From Lichenostomus cassidix (taxonomy: Eukaryota; Chordata; Aves; Passeriformes; Meliphagidae), in assembly GCA_008360975.2 (NCBI GenBank), contig CM039183.1, positions 46,553,850 through 46,617,849 on the forward strand: a stretch of 64,000 bases of DNA, in the 5' to 3' direction. The translations under genes and the position numbers were made by a program. Positions 26,842 to 43,461 of this stretch are shown here, piece after piece. How positions within the stretch are numbered: the first letter of the stretch is position 1; each line of letters opens with the position of its first letter. The notes below the pieces were generated by a model. It worked only from the letters and a program-made list of their open reading frames with translations, was not told where the DNA came from and made no database searches.

Positions 26842-29800
26842 TCGGTATGAGACAATTTGCAGATCCTTCCTGAAGAACCACCAGGGATAGAATTTGAGCA
26901 GAACAAGGTAAAAAACTACACTTTGCCCTTTCTTTCCCTTCCCTCCCCACCCACTCCTCCATCCCCCAGCTTCAACACAGTAATTTCTACATTATCAGAT
27001 TATACATTCTATTCTCCAACATTGTATTATGAGCCATAGTCATGGTTGAAGAATTATTCTTTAATCTAAAAGCCCCTTTACACAGATTTATAACTTCCTC
27101 TAAGTGATTTCCTAATTTCTCCAAAGCTCTAGCCTAGGAGCAACTGCAAAATTATTCCCCTAAAAGCAATATATTGAACTCTTGTTTTCAGGAATTGTGT
27201 GCTGAAAGTGGGTAACATCAGTATCAAGAAAACATTTAAGAATGTTTACCACTATTTAAAAATAAACTGTTGAAAACATCAAACTTCACATAAGCTGATG
27301 AATGTGTGGTTCAGGAATTAAGCATAACTTCCAGTATGATGCAGCTTCCCCCTTCTCATTAAGATCAGCATTTGTGAATTAAAACATATTCAGTCCATTA
27401 GGATGATAATGCAGACAACATTTAAAGACACTTCACGGGCTCCCACTGCATTAACCAGATCTGCTGACTACACAAGTAGGGAGTAAGATATAAAGCACTA
27501 GAGAGAAGCAAACATGGGGCTTTTTCTTCTTTATTCCTTCCATTGTTAAAGCTTGAGGAAACAAAAGAGTCTCTTGGCTTTCTTTTCTCTTGCCTGTGTG
27601 TTTAAACTGTCCAGGGCTTTTCCATGAACTTGATTCCTTTCAGCAGCACATCCCTTCCCCTGGTTAAATTACTTCACAATGTTTCATGATACTGTGCACA
27701 TGTCCTTTGCAGACTCTGCTTTTACACATGCACATTCCTGTAGCACCTACAGATGAACGCTGCTCAGGCACAAGGCGTTTAAAGTGGAGAACAAAGTTAT
27801 CCTCAGCTCCCTCTACCCACAGGAGCTGAAATGCAGAGGACACACAGGCATCTCTGTCGGACAGACATTGGCTAAGCAGGGGTCAACAGCGGTGCAGAGG
27901 CATTCACCTGTGAGGCCAGCATTATGATCATAGCATGGGTGGAGATCACAGCATGAATGTGAGGAGATGGGCTGCTGCTCAGCAAGAAAACATGCTACCC
28001 TCGCCCAAAACCGGCGGTGCAAGTGACCAAGAGCAGTGACTTTTTGTGTAAAGAAAGATAACAGAAGGATCAAACAAATGTGTATTTGTTGGAACAAGAT
28101 TTTTATGCTGTAGAGGGATTATTTATTGATCCTCCCACATAAAAATGCTTTCGTTTCATTAATCAAAAAGTGACAAGATGTTTAACAGTCAACCTAGACT
28201 TGTCTAGAATTAATTATGTCAAATCAACCTAATCTCTTTGTATACCAGACAACAAGTTGCCAGGAAAAAAAGGAAATAGGTCAATGCCAAAAATCTTCTT
28301 TCCATCTTTTGATGTTGTTTCACAAGATATTTGGATTAGCAAACTAGAGAAGCACAGCATAAGTCAAAATAACAAATGAGTACAAAATATGAGGAAAAAA
28401 GTATTTTTACAAACAAGAATTTAGAGGAACAAGTTTTGCAGGGGGCTGTCCTCAGCAATAATCACAGCTTGTAGTATTCATTTGGATAGAGAAACAGAAA
28501 GTTATTTTTAATATCAGTAGGCCACATTCAACTGGATGGAGCATTAGTGCACACAGCAACAGGCTTAGACTTCCAAATGGTCTTAAACTGGAGGGAGAGC
28601 CTAGTAAATACAGGAATGTTATTTGTCAGGCACAACAGCAAGAAAGCTTAACTGACCATGAAGCATTACATACACCAAAAATGCAAAATACATGGCTGGC
28701 TCTGCTACCCAAGGTCTCAGGGCCATTTGTGGATCCAAGGCATGAATCAGCAGGATCACAACATTACAAAAGGATAACAGCCATATAGGGGCAAACAAGC
28801 CAAATTATCAGCTGCAAAGAGAGAGTAACTTATGCTCAGCACCCACAAGGCCCCAGTGGGATTCCATGCCCAGAGCCCTTCAGTCCAACAAGGGAGGAGA
28901 CCAACTTCAAGAAACAAGAAATGGGCTAGCAATTATAACCTAAAAGGAAGATTAACACGCAATCTTCATTAGTTAAGCAGAGAGCTCCAGGTAGAATTTA
29001 GTAACATCCTTGGGCAGGTAAAGCTTGTCACCAGAGGGCAAGACAAAAACCTTGATTCTCCATGAACACAGCAGATATGGCAAGAAGCAACAAGCTAAAA
29101 TTGTTGCATGGAAGATTTTGGAAAAAATTCTAAGGGCAAGGACAGCTTACTGCTGTCAAACAATTAACACTCAAGATTAAAATGACCAGTAATGCAATCT
29201 TTGTAAAGTTATATAACTGCTTGTCAATCATTAGTTTCAAAATCCAGCTCACACTTGAGCAATAAATGCTTACCAGTATGTCACCTCTACTCAAAGGTAT
29301 TGCACAAATATTTCAGTCACAAAAAGTACCAAGGGTTGGTGCTACCAATCAGCCGAAAAACAGGAGGACTGTTGATCTGATGTCACATAAACAGAATTAT
29401 TTTCCAACTTTGGCAACATCCACTTGGTCAAATCTTAGATATATTGAAAGGCAACACATGGAAAACGGCTGCGCCATTTTCACTCCTTTTTCGGGTATTT
29501 AGAAAATACACATTTCCATGTAGCACTACCACTTATTTGTACAAGGGGGAAAAAGAAGCTTATATAAAACTGCAAGAAACATTCTTCAGCTGCAAGCTGT
29601 CTAAACAACATCCAGAGCTGTGATTTAAACATGAACTTCTGAAAAAAAAAAAGCTCTTCTTTTTCAATTTTTTCTTGTATTTAAAAGACACTGACAGTAT
29701 TTGGAAAACCAGGGTTTAACTATTCTTTACACACAGTTTTGGAAATATAGAAAGAAAACATCTTTCTATATTTATTAGCATAAATAAATAGGTGTTATTA

Positions 29801-30576
29801 CCTATCAGGGTGTTATTAGCATACCCTTTCAGCCCCCTTTTTCTTTTCCCCAGGATGAGATAGTGGTCTACATGAGCACAAGCAATAGCTAACAAGTCTA
29901 AAAACGTGTATTTATCAGAAAAGCGAGTATAAACTATATATTCTGAAAGAAAAAGCAAAGGAGCATATGGGCAGACAGCCAACAACTCCTCTGAACTTTA
30001 AATTAAAAAAAGACATTCCTTTAAATCAAAAAAGAACAGAAAATTAGTTACAATGTCCATATAATTTCCACCTTTAGGACTGACCAGATGCAAAAGTAAA
30101 CCAATCTACCCATCTCTAAACAAATCCCACCCCTTCAAAGTCGGAATGATCTCGTCTTGGAGGCATAGTTCCAAAACAGCATGATACAAACCCACAGTGT
30201 GAAAACCTTCTCAGCCTGGCTGCTGTTGTGATTTCTTTACTATAGCTCATACCCTCCTTTCCAAGTTTTGCTCCTCGCAGGCAGTTTAAGTCTAGTAAGG
30301 CACCAGTAGTTAAAATACAGGATTACTCTTCTAAAATAGGTTAAAAATCCTTTTGAAAGGGATATACAACATCAGTAGGTAATTGTAACACAATTATCAA
30401 CTTATTCAATTTCTTGCCTTCAAAATATTTTTCATGTACCAAAAAAGCATCTCATTCTCACTGACTACATTTTCTGTTCCCTAATTTCTAACTAAAAAAT
30501 GGAAAACCATCCAGAATTTCACCAGACTGACAGGCTAGGACTTACAAGCTTCCAAATCGGAAAAAGCAAACAGGTG

Positions 30577-30690
30577 GGTGGGCATGGGGAGAGAGAAATA
30601 AAGAGAGAAAGAAGCAAGCAAAAAAAAAAAAAAAAAACCCCAACCAAAGAGAGAGGAAAAAAAAAAAGAGAGAAAAGAGGAACAGATTTA
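30577..30690. repeat. Purine-rich (GA/A) low-complexity tract
   Basis: Over 100 bases almost entirely purine on the plus strand, with GAGAGAAA motifs and two long A runs. The only notable interruption is CCCCAACC. Lys- and Arg-rich frames across it are artefacts. Confidence 0.9.
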
Positions 30691-32958
30691 TTTAACAGCA
30701 TTTGGCTGACAACATTAAGTGTGTGTGGGGGAAGGGCACCCATAATCTCAGCAGTTCATTCCAAGGAGAAAGGACTTTACCAGCTCATGAAAATAGCAGC
30801 TAATAAAAATATGTTTTAAAAACCATTGAAATCCAGGCAAGATTTCAACCAGAAACCATAATGGTTACTTTTTTTTTTTTTTTGTTTAGTACTTTGAAAG
30901 CACAGTCAGCTCCTTGGCAAAACCCTCAGCCTGTTCCCAAGAAAATCAATTGCAAAATTTCCACAATGACATAATGGAGTAATGGCCACAGCCTACAAGC
31001 CTGACAGAATCTATTGTAAATATGTGTTTAATTTGAAAACCCTACTACAGAAAAGATAACTGATAATACTTAAACTGCAGAAGTTTCCTCTTCTATCAAA
31101 GGGCCATTTACCCACCAACATACAATTACATATTCTGTAGGTCTCACTTTCAAGCAGCTAATGAGCAGACCACAAGAAAGTATACAAAGACAAAAATTCA
31201 GTTCTGTAGTCTGTTCAAGTTTTAGTTTTAGGGATTTTTGTAACACTTTTAAATATTCATACATGCCCCTAATCCCCTGTAATTGTAAAGCCATAAATAT
31301 TTCTCTGTTAACTTATTACTTGTCCATGAGATAAACATAAACACTGAGAGATAATTACCATTCAGGTAACTGTCTGAAAGAGTTTAGAGAAATTTTTTTT
31401 TTTTTTGGTAAATGAAACACTTTGAAAGACAAACACACACTAAAATAAAGGAGGACATATCAGAAGCAATGCCATATAGAATGGAACACCCAAGCAATTC
31501 TGAAAGTCATTTTAAAGACACCAACTCTAGCAGTTTAGAGCAGAATTTAGATACCATGATTGATTTGAAGGTAAACCAATGCTAGCACTTCTGTTAAAAA
31601 TAACACATCTTGAAAACTTAAATTAGACATTTACAAATTGAAAACTGTCGAGTACACGAAGCATATATTCACATTGCCCAAACTATCAGGAAAAACAACA
31701 ATGACAAAAAAGGAATATTGTAAAGTAAGGATGTGCTAAGTAAAAGGATCACATTGTTTTTGTCTAGGTATATGGCAAATTCAAATTAGATAGAGACACT
31801 TTTCCATGGTAAATATGACAAGAGAGGCAAGGAGAAGAAAAGAAAAATAAGCACTTGAAATTCCTTCACTACTTTCACCTTGAATTTAATTTATATTCAT
31901 TGTAAGTACAAAGCTGCTATTTATTATTAAGAAGATGATACTCATTTCCTTGTCCCTGTAGGAAGAAATATGCTCAGCACAAAGGAATTTCTGCCTTATT
32001 TACCAAAATGAGATCAATAATATTAACTATTACATCAATTTCAGCCACTGAGAGGTTTATAAAACAAGTTCTATAAAAATGTAGACAAAATCACGCTCCT
32101 TCCAAATCCAAACTCATCACACAACACATAGAGGAAGGATATCCTGCAACAGCTTATTTCCTGATAGACACCATAGGAATTGACTTAATGAATCCAGTGG
32201 TTGCATAAGCAGTTCTTTTTAATATACATCAGTTAAGAATATAAATTCTCTTTCAAGTATGTTTTCAGCTCTATGATGAAATAATTCCCTAGGGAAATAC
32301 CTCACTCCTTTACAACTTCTTATAGAGATGAATTAATACCCACTACTGAAGGCTCATAGGAAAGCCACCCAATTTCCTAAGTGATGCAACGTCTTGTAAA
32401 AGGCAGAACACCCAAACTAGCACGTTCTTGCTGTAATATCAGTATAAGCCAACCTCCACAAGAGATTCAGACCACCTCTTACTATGATAATCTCTGCTTT
32501 CATTGATATGCATAAAACTTACCTTTGACAAGGCTCACTGCATGCAAAACTCCCTTGGAAAAATATCCCCAAATAGCTCAAGCCTATGAAGTGCTACTCA
32601 TATTTATAGAAGTAAATGAGCATTGACGACACCAGACTGGGAGCACTCAGGAGTAAGCCTGGCTCAGCTGATTTCCATTGCTGCCTGATAGCAGTAAGCT
32701 CCCTTCATTTCACTTGACGGCACATGCATGCCTTTCTATCAAAGAGAACAAAAAAAATTTCCTGGGGAACTATTTCATCAGGACCCAAAAAACTACTGAA
32801 AGGAGAAATTTTCAACATTGCTTCAAACTAGGAGTTTTTAGACCACAAGCCTGAGAAGTATTGAAGAATTTTGCCTTAACCCTTGCTAGGGATACTAAAG
32901 TTACTTCTTGAAGAGATATAAAATGAGTGACTGGGGGTTTTGTTCAGTTTTGCCAATG

Positions 32959-32985
32959 ACACACACACACACACACACACACACA
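32959..32985. repeat. (AC)n microsatellite
   Basis: Uninterrupted AC dinucleotide run of 27 bases (13.5 units), likely to be length-variable. Confidence 0.98.
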
Positions 32986-35900
32986 TTCTATTACTCCTAA
33001 TCACTAACTCTATGAAGTATGTCCCTACTGCATGTAATTTTTAGAGCTGGACAGAAACCAGCTAGTGGTATTCTTGTCAAACTTCCTCTTGTTCTGTCCT
33101 ACTCCACAAACTACAGAGTATTATTTTTAACACTGTGCAAATACTAAGTGCATGTGAAAATGCTCTCTCTGAGACACCCTCTTGGCAAAATCTTACTTAG
33201 AAGTTACCATAGGAAAGTCCAGTAAGTTTTCTTCACATGAAAACAGCAGGTTAAATCAAAATTACTTGTTTCAGTCCCATTGCATACACATTTCCTTATT
33301 TTCTGTTTTCTCCTCTTTTAAGTCTTAACACCTTGAAAGGAAAAAATCTTGGTTAGCAATTTCAATTTTTACCATTAGTTTCTACAGGTTAGTGTTTTAA
33401 AATTAGATTCCCTTCTGATGTTTGGTTTGATGTGAGAGAGAATGTAGACTCAGAGGCTGAAACAGTCACTCACCCTTGCCTTTAGGCTGAAATTTTTAGC
33501 TTAGGAACTATCATGTGAAGATCTATGATAGTCTTGATGATTCTTTATTCTGGTACTTTTCATTTCCTAACTGCAGAAAAACCTCTGCTAAACTAATAGC
33601 TGGATATTTAAGGGGAAACCTTAACTACAAGGTAAAGAAAAGGTCAGAGATGAATTTGTATAAAAATTCTCAATGCAGTACAATATTAGCAGTTATTAGT
33701 AGACCAGATTTAAATAAAACCTGAAGAAAAACATTTTGGAAAACAAAAAACAACTGGAGAAGAAATCCAACATGCTGCAATTAGAAGCAATTATTATGGT
33801 CATATTATTAGAATTTAAAAAATATGCATAAAAAAAGCATTTCAAAATTTTTGCATTGAATGAATTTTGCATTGAGATTATGACTTATTTTTTTAGGAAT
33901 ACATTGAGTCTTGCTTCAAAAAGACCAAATTAGTCTCATGCAGAGGTTCAAAAGCTATTATACATCCTCCTTTTCCTAGACTGATCCCTTCTTTCTGCCA
34001 CAGAACTGGGGCTGGAGGGACTTTGGATAGCTGCTGCTTGTGGTACTTTTAAGACTAAAATTTTTATCATCAAAGTTTAGAGCTTTAGTTTTATGAAAAC
34101 AATCTGGGTTCAGCCACCTGTGTTATTCAGTGGGTAGGCAGCTGGGGACACTGAGCACAAACAGTAGACAAGTGATTGCCCCACTCTCATCAGAACATGA
34201 GGGAGAGGAAGCATCCAAATAGCAGCCTGAGACACTGGGCAGCAGGAGAGACAGATTGAACGAAACATACAGAATGCAGATTAGGAGAAAAGGATTAGGG
34301 AGACCAAAGGCAAAATATGTACATTGTAGGGTGGGAAAGAGATTACTCTTAGGGAAGAAAAGTGTCTTGAGGCAGACTTTGGCGAGATGATTTAGGAGAA
34401 GTCAGGAAATGGGTAGCTCTGGGGTACACAGAAGGCTCTGGGACAGCAGGGCTGGGAAATACAGAGCCCAAGGGACAGGAGCTTGTTAGTGCGTATGTAT
34501 CACTTCCAGCAAACTTCTCTATCCACAAACTAAGGGCACTGATGCAAAAATGGCACACACTCCTAGTTTTGTCTGGAGGTTGTTTTTTTTCCTCTATGGA
34601 ATATTAACTTATTAAGTTTTTGGTTTATACTGGCTTTTGGCCTTCTTCACAGCATGAATAGCCTAGTTCCAGATCTCAGTCACTGAAGTTCTCAATGCCT
34701 TTTTCTCCTAATAAAAATATTTCCTTGTGTGCATGTGAAAGCATGGCCAAGTGGCCACTTAACTAACTCTGGGAAAAAAAACAGTACAAGCTTTCCTTAG
34801 TCCCTGACGGAAAGGCAAGGGGTTTTTCCCAGCCTTTTAACTCTTCTCTTTACCATGCCAAGTTTACTGTGTGTTTTTTGAGGCACAGACATGAGAACCA
34901 GACTTAATTTCTCCAAAATTTTCGATTGACATCATATGCAGCAATAACACCACATGCCTGCTTCAGGGTGTGTTTCCTCGAAAGCAATGCAATTATTCTG
35001 GGAAAAACCCCAAATGTGTAGAAGACATACATTTGTACATGGCTGTAAGTTTTATTTGCTATATATTATTGCTATTTCTCCCTGATTTTAGGTTACTGGG
35101 AGAATAGCTGTAAACAGCTACGTTAACTCCAACCAACACACATTAGTGTAGATTTCAGAGAATATTTACCAAACATTTATTCTAGCAAAGACCAGTAAGA
35201 TCTGTGTTCAAAAGTCTGCCTCACTGCTGTTCACGCTGTTAATGTGATATTTAAAGCTCTGAAAAGTTCTGATTTCTTTTTTCTTTTCATGCTACTGTTG
35301 TACTTACCATTCTCAACTCGTGTAATCCTGTTCTCGCCCACCACAGCCTGTAAGGGTATGCTTGTTAGCTGATTTAAATTTGAACACCTCACTCAAAAAG
35401 CAGCATCAAATGAAATCACTGGCAAAACCCCCACTGACTTCACTGGGAATGAGACCAACTGGAAGAACCGGGCTCCCGCGAGAGGCATGAATCACTGTCA
35501 TTCCCATCCTGCTGAGTTTGTGAGAATGAAGATGAGATACTATTTGAAGGCCCTTCTACTTGTGTTTCATGTGACACACCACTTCTTTTTTGTTTTGCAA
35601 AATCGTAAGAAACGTTTTTTTACTATCTGCAAGTAACAAACTGAAGAGGCTGGATGAGTCACTGGAGACAGTTCTGGGCCGGCTTGGCTCGCAGACTGCC
35701 GGTGTCAGGGAAGGTTCACCCGATTCTCTCCTTCCTGCTGCACAGCCATTCCCAAAATAACGTGGCAGTGCTAAACATAGCGATGCCATGCTCTTTTAAT
35801 AAAAGACAATTCCTGCAGGGTGCACAAGCCACCACATTTGTCAAGATAAGCACATCAATACGAGATGTCATATTAGCCTAGACAAAGAGATTGAACAGAT

Positions 35901-38900
35901 AGCTTTGTCAAACACCAAGCAGAGGGGTTCATTCAAACTGACAAAGCAAGAAATTTAAAAGTTGAACCTACAATCTAGTATTAACACATCCTATCCTTTT
36001 ATGGTCTGGAAGAGTCTCAAACCAGTAAGCAAGTTTCTGTAATTGATATAATAAATTAATTCCTAATCTACAGTAATAGTATTCCTGTCAATTCAAACCT
36101 CTCTGCTGCACTTTTCAAAAACTCTGTAATGGCTGTTAGTATGTTTCAGGTTACACATATGGATCTACACACCTCAGTGGATAGGAACTGTCCATAATGT
36201 CCATAATGACATATGTACACAGGGTATAACTAACATGGAGAATTAACAGGCATAACTAATTGCCATGCAGCCAAGTTACAAGTTATTCCTTGATCACTTT
36301 TCTATTACTTACACCGAAGGATGCTTACTTTTAATCCTAAAGCAATAGACAAAGACACTGCAGTAGTGGGTCCCAATGCTTCATCTGTCTAAAATTTGTC
36401 ATGATTTCAGACAAACTCTTCAATTCCACATCAGGAATCAGGTACACAACTGCCCTATATATTATCTAATATGTGAGATAGTGATATTGGTCATAAGCAA
36501 AACTAGAATCGTGGCTCACAAGATTACTTCTTTGGTGAGAAATTATCTTGGATTTTTGGTACTCCACATATGTGTATGGGCTTGTGTATATGGGCTTCAT
36601 CATCCTACAATGGCAGAGACAGAAGCTCTGGGGATGGGGCTATCAACACAAATATTTTCCTTAAAATGCATTTACTTTTCAGAAAGACTTATGATCACCA
36701 AACTTACTTAAAACAAGTTATCAGTGTGTGGGAGTAAGACTGGTAGACAGACTTCTGTCACACCCACACCACTGGTGGTGTCCCTGTTGACGTGCAGTAT
36801 TTACACAAAACCCCACATCAGGTGGAAAAGATCAGTTCAGCTTTGCACTACAGAGCTCTGACTGAATCAAGTCCTCTGGAAAAGAGAAAAGCCCTCAAGG
36901 TACTACCAGAGGCTAGGCAATTCTCTTTTGCCAGGAGCCTGTAAGTTTAGCTTTTCCTTCAAACTTAGAGCCTTGTGGAGGATGTAGGAAGGATTCCCCT
37001 TGCAGGACAGCTGCTCAGTCCTGCACAGCCCCTCTGCCAGCCCACCCCACGACCAGAGATCAGAAATTACTCTCAACGCAATTGTGGAAAGGGGGCCAGA
37101 AAGCTGTGGAGTTGATACTATCCTCTCTCAGGATTCCACCTGTAATATACCCTAATGAGATCTCCCTCCCCTCAAAACTGAAAAATAATGAAACCCATGA
37201 AGACTTACATTCAACATTTCCAGAGGAGACTGAATACACTTTAAAATATTCAGGAACAATTCAAATGCAAATAGAATACTGTATTGTTCATATTCTGCAA
37301 CATTTTGCTTTAATGGGCTGATTGGAAGATCTTTTCCAGTCTGTTTTCTGTGAGCTTAGTAAACCGGGACTTTGAAACAGCTGCCAAATATATGAGGTGC
37401 TACGTTTTCTTTAAAAGAAAACAGAGCTGTGAAGTCAAAGGCATATTCAGTGGTATCTTATATAAAATACCTTTTCACTTCCTGAACATTGCCTCTAGCT
37501 TTGCTAATTTATTGCCATGAAAATATTGTTACTACTTAATGCACTAGTACTTCTGTCAATAGGCAGCTCTCCCCAAGGCATATTTGAGAACGCTCTGCTA
37601 ATCAGAGTTGATGCAGTTATTCTAAAGCAGCCAGGTCTTTAGAAAAAGGTTCATGTTTAATTCCAATATAGGTGAGTGTTGCCATTTCTTCAAAGCACAA
37701 TATTTTTGATTTGTTGAATTCACTTCTGCAGATATCTAAAGTGCTGATTACATTATCCAGCCCCAGCTTGAACCAGTGTATTTCAAAGCAATATCGCTGG
37801 CATCTTTACCTCTTAACACTTAACTTATGTGAAATATTCCTCATTTTGTAGTGGCAAGGATTAAACAAAGACTTAATCAGAACGACAAATCTGTGCTATA
37901 TTATCAGCACATAACTTAAAAAGAATGTGTTTGGGTTTTTAAACAGATACTCACTTGGATCTGACATTTTACTTTTCTACATCTGCTTGAACTCTTGAGA
38001 TTATGATCTCATGCATCTGAATTTTTAGAGTTTGTTTTCCAAGCATGCTGATAATCATGAAGAGCACAGTGAGTGACAATGAGGTCACGTACATGTGCAT
38101 ATGTCACACTACAGTTTTATTCTCCCTAATAACTATTGAAATCTACATGACTATAACTTTACTGAGGCTAAGCAAATCATCTTAATTGGTGTGGGAGATT
38201 TAATGCATGTATGTTTTTAATATACTTGAAATTCTCTGCAGATGAAAAATTGAATAAAGTTCTTCAAGAAATGGGTCAGGCCATTTGTTTCAATTAGAAA
38301 TAGTAATGAAATTCCAGTAAACTATTAAATGTCACTTAATCTATATTCAAGATAAATAGAGTACTAAATTTATCTTGGCATGTTCCACAACAAGGTACCC
38401 TACTTGTCTTTATATTGACAAAACTGATGCCCCTCTGCTTTCTCTTCCACAGTGACATTTAGTGACTTCACTCCTGCTCAAACCCAGCATGGACATAATT
38501 CATTTTGGAATAAGCCCACCAAGGCAAGAAGTGCTTTTGTGTGGAGTTAATGGCTATACTTCTCAGATCCAGTTGGTTCAGGTCAGTGCTGTGTTCTCCT
38601 TCATTCATCTTCACTGTGAAGCAGGGGAGCTGTTCATTTAGGTTTCCTTCTGCAATAAATTCATTCCCCAAAATTTTTGCAGGGCAAAAGGCTGTTAAAA
38701 GACTTTCTACACTGGGCATAATTCACTTCCTAATTAAAGACAGAATTATAACTATCATTTTTTGAGCAGCTAGATGTTTTGAGATAAGATGTTCTACTTG
38801 ACCAAGGGCTCTTGTTTGAAGGGGATTAAATCCCATCACCTCTGCAAGAAGTTTCTTAGACGTGAGACTCCTAAGGCTACCAGCCAGCAATAGCAAGTTT

Positions 38901-39837
38901 GGTAGACAGTGAAACAAGGCTTTGAGTACTAAGGAGCATTACCAACACAGAGCAAAATCTGACATCTGCAGCGTTCTCCTCAGTTACAGTCACGTTCCTT
39001 AGTTTATACCTGAAATACACATAGGGTGCAAGGTGAGGAGGTGAGACCTCATTCTAGTTCTCCATGGAAATAATCAAAATGGCTTATGGTAATTCTGTGT
39101 GTCTGAAGTCACCCACACACATGGCTTCAATTCCAAGTCTGCACATCTTTTAAGGGATTTATATTCAGCTCTGCTAAGTAGCTGTTAGCCTTTTCTGTTG
39201 ACTGTCATCAAACTAAGTTAAACTAAAATTTACCATAGCAATACATTTCTATTCTGCACACTCTGTTGTTCCAGCTTTCATCTGAAACTACAGCAAAAAG
39301 GAAGGATGCTTTTAACATCTCCACAACCAAATCCAATATTCATTTTTGATCTTTTGACACATTTACAGCTCAGCCAGCTAGCAAAAGGCTCCAAAGAAGC
39401 CAGAGGAGCAACACTTCCAGTTCTCAGGGATGTTTTAAAATAAAACACCAAAACTGCTTGAGAACTACGCAACTGAACCCAGTAAGTATTCTTCAGGAAA
39501 CAATTAAAATGCATATACAAATGTACACATATACATCAGCAGGTTCCTCCTTTCATAGATATGAATTTCATGCATAGATATTAAGAAGAAAAGAAGATGG
39601 CATTCTCCATGTAAGTCAGGAAGGGAAGTGGAAGACTGGTATGCAGCTCAGCATAACCAGAAATGTAAATAAATATCAAATAGGTCAGTCGGCTAGTGCC
39701 CCACTCCAGAATGTCCACGTGAAAAGGACATGTGGTAAATGTATACATAAAAATTTGACATAAATTTCAAGTTGATTGTTTAATCCTGTGTACTGCAGAG
39801 AACACATTCAGTTTCTTTTGACATGCAGAAGCCTTTA

Positions 39838-39881
39838 TTAAGCATTAGGTTTTTACTCTAGAGTAAAAACCTAATGCTTAA
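39838..39881. repeat. 44-bp perfect palindrome without spacer
   Basis: Every base from 39838 to 39859 pairs with its partner from 39881 back to 39860, around a CTCTAGAG centre. Each 22-base arm starts TTAAGCATTAGG and continues TTTTTACTCT. The next outward pair (A39837 with A39882) breaks the symmetry. The arms are AT-rich and match no repeat I know. Confidence 0.95.
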
Positions 39882-40522
39882 ATTATACCCACAATTTTCT
39901 AAAGTTTGGCTTTGTTGTTTTTTTAGGTTTTGGGGTTTTATTTTAAGAGAGACTTTTATAATATGGCTCTTTCCCAGATAAAAAAATACAGTATTTCATC
40001 TTTCTTGCTCTAAACAACATCCAATGAATAATGTACAGTGACGTGATCTTTTGCTATTCACTTTAAGCCATTTTGGAGATGGATTGCTACGGTGGGTGGC
40101 ATTCAGAATAATGCATGTTGAGCAACACACACTCAAGTCTTGCCAGCTTTATGGTTTCTTACAACACGCTACAATGTGAAGTGATTCACACTGAGAAGAG
40201 AGAAAGTTTTTCTGTTACTGTAAAAAATGATGCTATATGCATTTATTATCCAAAATAAATACATTGACACCACAGCCTGAAATAAAATTAGGAAAGTGAA
40301 CTTTGTTTCTCTTTGTATTTCAAAATATTTCATTTAGATTTTAACCAATTAAAGCTAAATGATGCTTTCTGTGTAAGACAAACTTGTTCTGACAGTTAAT
40401 CCACACTATTATCAGACCCATCAAATTAAAATAAAGTGAGCTAAAAAAGAAATCAATGCCAAGGATTTGAATTGCCTTGATGTAATATGCTGGCATCTTA
40501 TAAATTTTACAATTCCGGTGGA

Positions 40523-40650
40523 AGAATATCACAGCATCATTTAAGTTGGAAAAGACCTTTAAGATCATTGAGTACATCTGCTACCCGTCCACCACTAAAT
40601 TGTGTCCCAAAGTGCCACTTCTATACAACTTTAAAATACCGCAGAGAAAA
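40523..40650 (-). mobile_element. Short CR1 3' end fragment (minus orientation)
   Basis: AGTTGGAAAAGACCTTTAAG, then ATCATTGAGT, CCACCACTAAATTGTGTCCC and AAGTGCCACTTCTATAC are characteristic of the reversed CR1 3' end. Only about 130 bases can be followed before similarity fades. Confidence 0.88.
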
Positions 40651-43400
<2,750 letters not shown>

Positions 43401-43431
43401 CTCTTTTCGGATTAGGAGCAAAACAGAAGGG

Positions 43432-43461
43432 AGGGAGGGAAAAAAAAAAAAAAAAAAAAAG
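43432..43461. repeat. (GGGA)n followed by poly-A, inside the CpG island
   Basis: GGGAGGGAGGG followed by about 21 A. On the minus strand this is a T tract leading into CCCTCCC, upstream of the SAMD5 leader. Confidence 0.9.

Larger units (their letters stand above)
24791..39837. other. Intronic, largely featureless
   Basis: About 15 kb with no CR1 or LTR copy I can recognise. It holds poly-A and purine tracts, the AC microsatellite, and a slightly GC-richer patch at about 35400-35790 that may contain an ancient SINE-like remnant. Confidence 0.65.
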
